A DNA stretch of 26,849 bases from CPC320 sp002684375. Its GTDB lineage: Bacteria; Pseudomonadota; Alphaproteobacteria; Rhodobacterales; Rhodobacteraceae. Position numbers and translations under genes: made by a program. Of the stretch, positions 21,992 through 26,849 are shown piece by piece. Where the stretch lies: positions 1-26,849 of the forward strand of contig CBFIHZ010000043.1 of NCBI GenBank assembly GCA_965662545.1, read 5' to 3'. The stretch's first letter is position 1, and each line of letters starts with the position of its first letter. Below the pieces are notes generated by a model. That model searched no databases, had not been told where the DNA came from, and saw nothing but the letters and a program-made list of their open reading frames with translations.

Positions 21992-24944
21992 GTATGCCGA
22001 ATTGTCGATCACCTCTAACTTTACTTTTCTCACCGGGGCGTCGCACCCCGAGGAATATATCCGTCGTGCCGCTCTGGCGGGGCTGGCGGCCATCGCCATT
22101 GCCGATGATAACACCGTTGCCGGCATCGTTCGTGCTCATGCGGCAGCGCGTGAGGTCGCCCGTCTGGTCGCCGAGCGGCGCGCTTTTGACGCCGCACATG
22201 GCCTGATTGGGCCACCGGCTCCGCCCGATTTGTCTGTGCCCCCGTCGGCTGCGATCTATACGGTTCCGCGGCTGATCCCGGCGGCTCGTCTGCGGTTTTT
22301 AGACGCCCCCGATATCACCGTGTTGGCGGAAAACCGTGCTGGTTGGGCGCTGTTGTGCCGGTTGCTGTCGACAGGCCGCCAGCGCGCTGCCAAAGGTGTT
22401 TGTGATCTATGTCTTGAAGATCTGATCACCGCTGGGACCGAGGGGGTGCAGTTGTTGCTGCATCCACCTGCGGCGCTGACTTCGCTGCGCGGAGCCAAAC
22501 AATGGCTGCGCCCAGTGCAACGTTTGACGCGCTGCTTTGGCCCAAGGATGCATCTGGTGATGGCACCGCGTTATGATGGTCAGGATCCGGCACGTTTTGC
22601 CGCCATCGCCGGTCTGGCCACCCGGCTTGGTCTGCCGACGCTTGCCAGCGCCACGCCGTTGATGCATCACGGCCGGCGGCGCAAACTGGCCGATGTTCTG
22701 GCCGCAATCCGTCTGGGCGTTCGGGTTGATACGCTGGGCCGCGCTGCGCTGGCCAATAGCGAACAACGTCTGCGCAGCGCCGCCGAAATGTGCCGACTTT
22801 ACCAAGATCATCCGGCAACGCTGCAACGCGCCTATGCGCTTAGTCAAAAGATGACGTTCTCGCTCGACGCGCTGCGCTATGAATACCCGTCTGAGATTAG
22901 TGGCAATGAAACCCCGACAGAGCGGCTGGCGCGTCTGGCGCAGGCTGGGTTGAAATGGCGTTATCCTTACGGCAGCACTGACAAGGTGCGCGGCATGCTG
23001 GCGCATGAACTGGCCCTGATCGCCAAGCTGAAATACGAGCCGTATTTCTTGACTGTCAACGATATTGTACAGTTCGCTCGCGACCGCGGTATCTTGTGTC
23101 AGGGGCGCGGATCGGCGGCCAATTCGGTGGTGTGCTATTGTCTGGGTGTCACTTCGGTCAGCCCCGAAATCGGCACGATGGTGTTTGAGCGTTTCGTTTC
23201 TGAAGCGCGCAATGAGCCACCCGATATTGATGTCGATTTTGAACATGAGCGCCGCGAAGAGGTGATCCAGCATATCTATGACCGCTATGGCCGCCACCGG
23301 GCGGGTCTGTGCGCCACGGTGATCCATTACCGCGGCAAGCGTGCGGTGCGCGAGGTCGGCACCGCCATGGGGTTGACGCAGGATACCATCGCTGCATTGT
23401 CGTCGCAATTATGGGGATTTTTTACTGGTGACGGGTTGCAAGATGACCGCCTGCGGGAGGTCGGCCTCGATCCTGCCAATCGCCATCTGCAACGGACCAT
23501 GGCGCTGATCGAAGACATTATCGGCTTTCCCCGTCATCTCAGCCAGCATGTTGGTGGCTTTATTATTACCGAGGGCCGGCTTGACGAACTGGTGCCGATC
23601 GAGAACGCCGCAATGGAGGATCGCACAGTCATTTGTTGGGACAAGGATGACATCGATACTTTGGGTATTCTCAAGGTCGATGTACTGAGCCTTGGCATGC
23701 TGAGTTGTATTCGTAAGGCATTTGATCTGGTGGCCCAGCATCACGGCACGCGCTATACGCTGGCGACGCTGCCGCAAGAGGATCCGAAAGTCTATGATAT
23801 GCTGTGCCGCGCCGATAGTATCGGGGTGTTTCAGGTCGAGAGCCGGGCGCAGATGAATTTCCTGCCACGGATGAAGCCACGCACGTTTTATGATCTGGTC
23901 ATCGAGGTGGCGATTGTGCGTCCCGGTCCGATCCAAGGTGATATGGTGCATCCCTATATCCGCCGCCGCAACAAACAAGAGGAGGTGTCGTTCCCCTCGG
24001 ATGCGCTGGGTGCAGTGTTGGGCAAAACCCTTGGCGTGCCGCTGTTTCAAGAACAGGCGATGCAGATTGCCATTATCGGTGCGGGCTTTACCCCAGAAGA
24101 GGCTGACCGGTTGCGACGCGCGCTTGCGACGTTCAAAAAGCATGGCAATATCAGCGATTTTAAAAACCGGTTTCTGCGCGGCATGGCCAAGAATGGCTAT
24201 GAAGCCGACTTTGCCGCGCGCTGCTTTTCCCAGATTGAGGGGTTTGGCAGTTATGGTTTTCCCGAAAGCCATGCCGCGTCGTTTGCGTTTCTGGTCTATG
24301 CCTCAGCGTGGTTGAAATGTCATCATCCGGGGGTGTTTGCCTGTGCGCTGCTCAATGCCCAACCGATGGGGTTTTACGCTCCGGCGCAGATTGTGCGCGA
24401 TGCCCGTGCCCATGGGGTCACAGTGCTGCCGGTCTGTGTCAATGACAGCTATTTTGACAACAGCATGCAGCCTGACGGGCAGGGCGGTCTGGCGCTGCGG
24501 TTGGGGTTTCGCCAGATCAAAGGGTTGCGCGAGGAGGATGCGGTGTGGATTTCGGCGGCGCGCGGCAACGGCTATCGCTCGGTCGAGGATGTCTGGCGCC
24601 GTGCCGGTCTGGCGCCGGTGGTCTTGGCGCGACTGGCCGAGGCGGATGTGTTCGCCGCCTTGGGTCTGAACCGCCGCGCTGCATTATGGGAGGCCAAGGC
24701 GCTGCGCGCGCCCTTGCCCCTGCCGCTGTTTGGCGGTGATATCGAAGGCGAGGGCATTATCGAGCCGGCCGCGCATCTGCCGCAGATGGAACTGGGCGAA
24801 CAGGTGGTTGAGGATTACGCGGCGATGCGGCTCAGCCTGCGGGCGCATCCGGTGGCGTTGATCCGCCACTTGCTGACGCCATCTGATACGCCGCCCGACA
24901 CGCCGCCTGATACGGTTTCCAACGCGGGGCCTGCGTGGCGCTAA
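21990..24944 (+). CDS. dnaE2: Error-prone DNA polymerase DnaE2, C-terminally shortened
   Basis: Damage-inducible family C polymerase of 984 residues that supports translesion mutagenesis with ImuA/ImuB. The N-terminus is the PHP domain (YAELSITSNFTFLTGASHPEEYI). The catalytic core includes GRGSAANSVVCY, PPDIDVDFEHERREEVI with the active-site aspartates, and ILKVDVLSLGMLS. It is followed by VRPGPIQGDMVHPYIRRR, QEQAMQIAI and SYGFPESHAASFAFL, then helix-hairpin-helix and LRAHPVAL segments. The OB-fold domain that normally follows (VRVAGLVLVRQRP...) is absent: the protein ends in a repetitive TPSDTPPDTPPDT tail, and no remnant is seen downstream. Family members are usually about 1,050-1,100 residues. 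No imuA/imuB lie upstream. It starts at CATG shared with the divergent ORF; no strong ribosome site is visible. Confidence 0.93.
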   Translation: MYAELSITSNFTFLTGASHPEEYIRRAALAGLAAIAIADDNTVAGIVRAHAAAREVARLVAERRAFDAAHGLIGPPAPPDLSVPPSAAIYTVPRLIPAARLRFLDAPDITVLAENRAGWALLCRLLSTGRQRAAKGVCDLCLEDLITAGTEGVQLLLHPPAALTSLRGAKQWLRPVQRLTRCFGPRMHLVMAPRYDGQDPARFAAIAGLATRLGLPTLASATPLMHHGRRRKLADVLAAIRLGVRVDTLGRAALANSEQRLRSAAEMCRLYQDHPATLQRAYALSQKMTFSLDALRYEYPSEISGNETPTERLARLAQAGLKWRYPYGSTDKVRGMLAHELALIAKLKYEPYFLTVNDIVQFARDRGILCQGRGSAANSVVCYCLGVTSVSPEIGTMVFERFVSEARNEPPDIDVDFEHERREEVIQHIYDRYGRHRAGLCATVIHYRGKRAVREVGTAMGLTQDTIAALSSQLWGFFTGDGLQDDRLREVGLDPANRHLQRTMALIEDIIGFPRHLSQHVGGFIITEGRLDELVPIENAAMEDRTVICWDKDDIDTLGILKVDVLSLGMLSCIRKAFDLVAQHHGTRYTLATLPQEDPKVYDMLCRADSIGVFQVESRAQMNFLPRMKPRTFYDLVIEVAIVRPGPIQGDMVHPYIRRRNKQEEVSFPSDALGAVLGKTLGVPLFQEQAMQIAIIGAGFTPEEADRLRRALATFKKHGNISDFKNRFLRGMAKNGYEADFAARCFSQIEGFGSYGFPESHAASFAFLVYASAWLKCHHPGVFACALLNAQPMGFYAPAQIVRDARAHGVTVLPVCVNDSYFDNSMQPDGQGGLALRLGFRQIKGLREEDAVWISAARGNGYRSVEDVWRRAGLAPVVLARLAEADVFAALGLNRRAALWEAKALRAPLPLPLFGGDIEGEGIIEPAAHLPQMELGEQVVEDYAAMRLSLRAHPVALIRHLLTPSDTPPDTPPDTVSNAGPAWR
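24879..24914 (+). repeat. 12-bp tandem repeat at the dnaE2 3' end
   Basis: Three in-frame copies of CCGCCYGAYACG (24879-24890, 24891-24902, 24903-24914; the first copy is diverged) encode the (S/P)DTP repeats of the DnaE2 tail, just where the family's OB-fold domain should begin. Confidence 0.85.
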
Positions 24945-24954
24945 GCCTTGGGCG

Positions 24955-25012
24955 GCGCGGGTTTGGTTGCGCGGGTTTGATTGTGCAGGCTTGAATATGC
25001 CGGCTTGAATGT
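24955..25012 (+). repeat. Degenerate 14-bp tandem repeat downstream of dnaE2
   Basis: Four diverged units: GCGCGGGTTTGGTT (24955), GCGCGGGTTTGATT (24969), GTGCAGGCTTGAATAT (24983, 2 nt longer) and GCCGGCTTGAATGT (24999). They fill most of the gap between dnaE2 and the LRR gene, and may mark an old recombination junction. Confidence 0.7.
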
Positions 25013-25077
25013 GCGGGGCGCGTCGGGCATATTAACTTGTATTCAATCAAAGAATTTCAACCAATAAGGGTGTACCT

Positions 25078-26721
25078 GTGGCGACTTCTCCAAAATCCGG
25101 TGAAAAAACCCCTGACCAACAACAATTACCGGCGCAAAAAGCACAAAGAGAACCGCAAGACGCCGCCTATGCGCGGGCGCAAGACGCCATTGCCACAGCG
25201 CGGACCAGCGACGCGTCAGACCTTACGCTTTCCGGGGATGATTTTTCGGATTTAACCGAGCTGCCACCAGACATTGGCACCTTGACCGCTTTGACAGACC
25301 TTTCCCTGTCGGGCACACAGGTCAGCGACATCTCGGCTTTGTCTGGCTTGACGGGGTTGATGGGGCTTTCCCTGTCGCGCACGCCGGTCAGCGATATTTC
25401 GGCTTTGTCTGGCCTGACGGGTCTGACCTGGCTTTACCTGTCGCGTACAGAGATTAGCGATATCTCGGCTTTGTCGGGTCTGTCGGGTCTGACCACCCTT
25501 TCGCTGATGGGCACGCCGGTCAGCGATATCTCGGCTTTATCTGGCCTGACGGGTCTGACTGTTCTTTACCTGTCGGACACGCAGGTCAGCGATATCTCGG
25601 CTTTATCGGGTCTGACCATCCTTATCCTGTCGGGTACGCCGGTCAGTGATATCTCGGCTTTATCTGGCCTGAAGGGTCTGACCGGGCTTTACTTGTCGGA
25701 TACGGCGGTCAGCGATATTTCGGCTTTGTCGGGTCTGAGGGGTCTGAGCACCCTTGACCTGATGCGCACGTCGGTCAGCGATATCTCGGTTTTGTCGGGC
25801 TTGACGGGTCTGATGGAGCTTACCCTGACGGGCACGCCGGTCAACGATTTATCGCCAATTTTGCCCCTGACGCAGCTTGTAGACGCGCCTAAATACGGTG
25901 GTCTTGCGTTTAGAAATACCGCGGCGGCACGGGCGGATAGGCGAATCGCCGAAATTGCCGGGATTCAGGATGATGCCAAGCGCGCCACCGATTTGTTTGC
26001 CTATCTACGCGAAATTCCAAAAGGCGTAGCAAGGTCAATAGACAAACTTGATACGCGTGTCGACACCACACAGCAGGATGTCACCGAACTTGAAACCCGC
26101 GTCAGCACGGCGATAGAGCGTCTTGACGGCTTTGACGCCGACTATGAAAGCAGGCTAGACGCCGCTGCCGCCGCGTTCCGCGAAGACAACGCACTCAAGG
26201 CGCCGGTTGTCCTGTGGCAAGAAAAAGAAACAAAACACCAAGCTGAAAGCGCGACCGCCAGAACGTTTTTCATTTGGTCTCTCATCGTAACGGGCTTGCT
26301 TGTTATCGTTCTCGCGTTATTCTTAATTTTTAGTAAGGATGTTGCCTATGCACTCGTGGCCCCCATCGGCTGTGATCCTGCCAAGCCGGAAACCTGTTCG
26401 GGGTTTAGCGCCAGAGGGCTGTCGATTTTGACGCTTTTGGCCGCGTTTTTCACCTGTTTGCTTTGGTATGTCCGTATGCAGATGAAACTGTTTTTGTCCG
26501 AACGGCATCTGGCGCTTGATGCACGGGAACGCACAGCGTTTGCGCAGACCTATATCGGGTTTTTGGCCGAAAAAGACAGCTCGGACGAGGCCGCAGGCCA
26601 GCGTGCTGCGGTATACGCCGCCTTGTTCCGGCCCAGCACCGATGGTATCGTAAAAGATGAGGGTGGGCTTGATCCGTCAATTGCCGCAGCACTGTCGAAA
26701 TTTTTGACCAAATCGTCTTAG
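25078..26721 (+). CDS. Leucine-rich-repeat membrane protein with DUF6161-like C-terminus
   Basis: Protein of 547 residues from a GTG start (AAGGG 7 nt upstream). It has a polar N-terminus (1-45) without a signal peptide, then nine SDS22-like leucine-rich repeats (about 72-266, consensus LTxLxLSxTxVSDISALSGLTG). A helical, partly coiled-coil region follows (about 285-370, heptads around VTELETRVSTAIERLD). Two membrane segments lie at about 397-418 and 445-465. The C-terminus SERHLALDARERTAFAQTYIGFLAE...ALFRPSTDGIVKDEG resembles DUF6161, as does LKAPVVLWQEK before the first membrane segment. The LRR domain is probably cytoplasmic and binds a protein. Function unknown: a sensor or defence role can be imagined from the modular build but is not shown. 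It lies between a shortened dnaE2 and osmC, suggesting insertion. Confidence 0.85.
   Translation: MATSPKSGEKTPDQQQLPAQKAQREPQDAAYARAQDAIATARTSDASDLTLSGDDFSDLTELPPDIGTLTALTDLSLSGTQVSDISALSGLTGLMGLSLSRTPVSDISALSGLTGLTWLYLSRTEISDISALSGLSGLTTLSLMGTPVSDISALSGLTGLTVLYLSDTQVSDISALSGLTILILSGTPVSDISALSGLKGLTGLYLSDTAVSDISALSGLRGLSTLDLMRTSVSDISVLSGLTGLMELTLTGTPVNDLSPILPLTQLVDAPKYGGLAFRNTAAARADRRIAEIAGIQDDAKRATDLFAYLREIPKGVARSIDKLDTRVDTTQQDVTELETRVSTAIERLDGFDADYESRLDAAAAAFREDNALKAPVVLWQEKETKHQAESATARTFFIWSLIVTGLLVIVLALFLIFSKDVAYALVAPIGCDPAKPETCSGFSARGLSILTLLAAFFTCLLWYVRMQMKLFLSERHLALDARERTAFAQTYIGFLAEKDSSDEAAGQRAAVYAALFRPSTDGIVKDEGGLDPSIAAALSKFLTKSS
25291..25875 (+). repeat. Nine-unit 66-bp repeat array encoding leucine-rich repeats
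   Basis: Units of 66 bp encode 22-residue repeats, many nearly identical at DNA level (GGTCAGCGATATCTCGGC recurs). Unit 5 (residues 160-178) is 9 bp short, lacking its last three codons (LTG). The last unit is diverged and caps the array. High identity implies recent duplication or gene conversion. Confidence 0.9.
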
Positions 26722-26752
26722 TCTTGCCCATCACCACAACAGGAGCCTCCAA

Positions 26753-26849
26753 ATGTCCCACCACAGCGCCACCGTTATATGGAATCGGGGTGATGATGTT
26801 TTTACTGGTGGCAGATACAGCCGCGCGCATCTTTGGCAGTTTGACGGTG
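26753..26849 (+). CDS. OsmC-family protein (5' part only)
   Basis: The first 32 codons of a gene that continues past the right edge. The ATG at 26753 has AGGAG 7 nt upstream. The product starts MSHHSATVIWNRGDDVFTGG, then RYSRAHLWQFDG, matching the N-terminus of OsmC-like proteins (organic-hydroperoxide resistance or redox-active thiol proteins; pattern 'ATVxWxxxxxxFxxxRYSRxHxxxFDG'). The catalytic cysteines lie beyond the window, so neither activity nor subgroup can be checked. It is 31 nt downstream of the LRR gene stop and could be co-transcribed with it. Confidence 0.75.
   Translation, partial: MSHHSATVIWNRGDDVFTGGRYSRAHLWQFDG

Noticed and set aside
22407..24272. Two long open frames (333 and 287 codons) antisense to dnaE2
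   Set aside because: Both lie entirely opposite conserved polymerase motifs, with no known domain and shadow-like composition rich in Arg, His and Gln.

Overview
This window looks like a chromosomal segment from a marine alphaproteobacterium of the Rhodobacterales (Roseobacter group). The clues are moderately high GC with typical codon use, the gene set gpmI-envC-ctpA-rppH, a deoC gene followed by a long two-module aldehyde dehydrogenase, a UMF1-type MFS transporter, a DbpA-tailed DEAD helicase and an SOS-type dnaE2. No rRNA, tRNA, CRISPR array or insertion sequence is visible. Assignments come from reading motifs, not from database searches.

Layout. 1-4170 (all minus): the 5' end of a FadL-like outer-membrane protein, a DEAD-box RNA helicase with a long basic tail, a periplasmic DsbA/ScsC-like thioredoxin, and the ribosome-rescue hydrolase ArfB. 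4256-4475 (minus): a compact unit with promoter, a 17-nt near-perfect complement of the 16S rRNA 3' end used as a Shine-Dalgarno (SD) region, an 18-codon ORF, a CCGG-stemmed loop carrying the complement of that SD, and a terminator. 4564-6890 (minus): murein endopeptidase MepA, translationally coupled to an upstream MFS transporter. 6891-7452: a gene-poor stretch. 7453-10646 (plus): yggT, recQ (its SD inside a hairpin, its Walker A encoded by a G10 run) and yaaA. 10840-16880 (minus): lytic transglycosylase mltB, then deoC, aldehyde dehydrogenase and thiolase, which together suggest deoxyribose-to-acetyl-CoA catabolism. 17108-21614 (plus): gpmI, an EnvC-like murein hydrolase activator, the S41 protease ctpA and rppH, tightly packed. 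21611-21991 (minus): a small unknown ORF. 21990-24944 (plus): dnaE2 apparently lacking its C-terminal OB-fold domain. 25078-26721 (plus): a leucine-rich-repeat membrane protein ending in what looks like DUF6161. 26753 to the end (plus): the start of an OsmC-family gene.

Several genes concern the cell wall (mepA, mltB, envC, ctpA), nucleic-acid turnover (DEAD helicase, recQ, rppH, dnaE2) and translation quality (arfB and the small RNA-like unit). The most unusual points are the 4256-4475 small transcript, the LRR/DUF6161 gene beside a shortened dnaE2, and RNA structures covering the ribosome binding sites of recQ and mltB.
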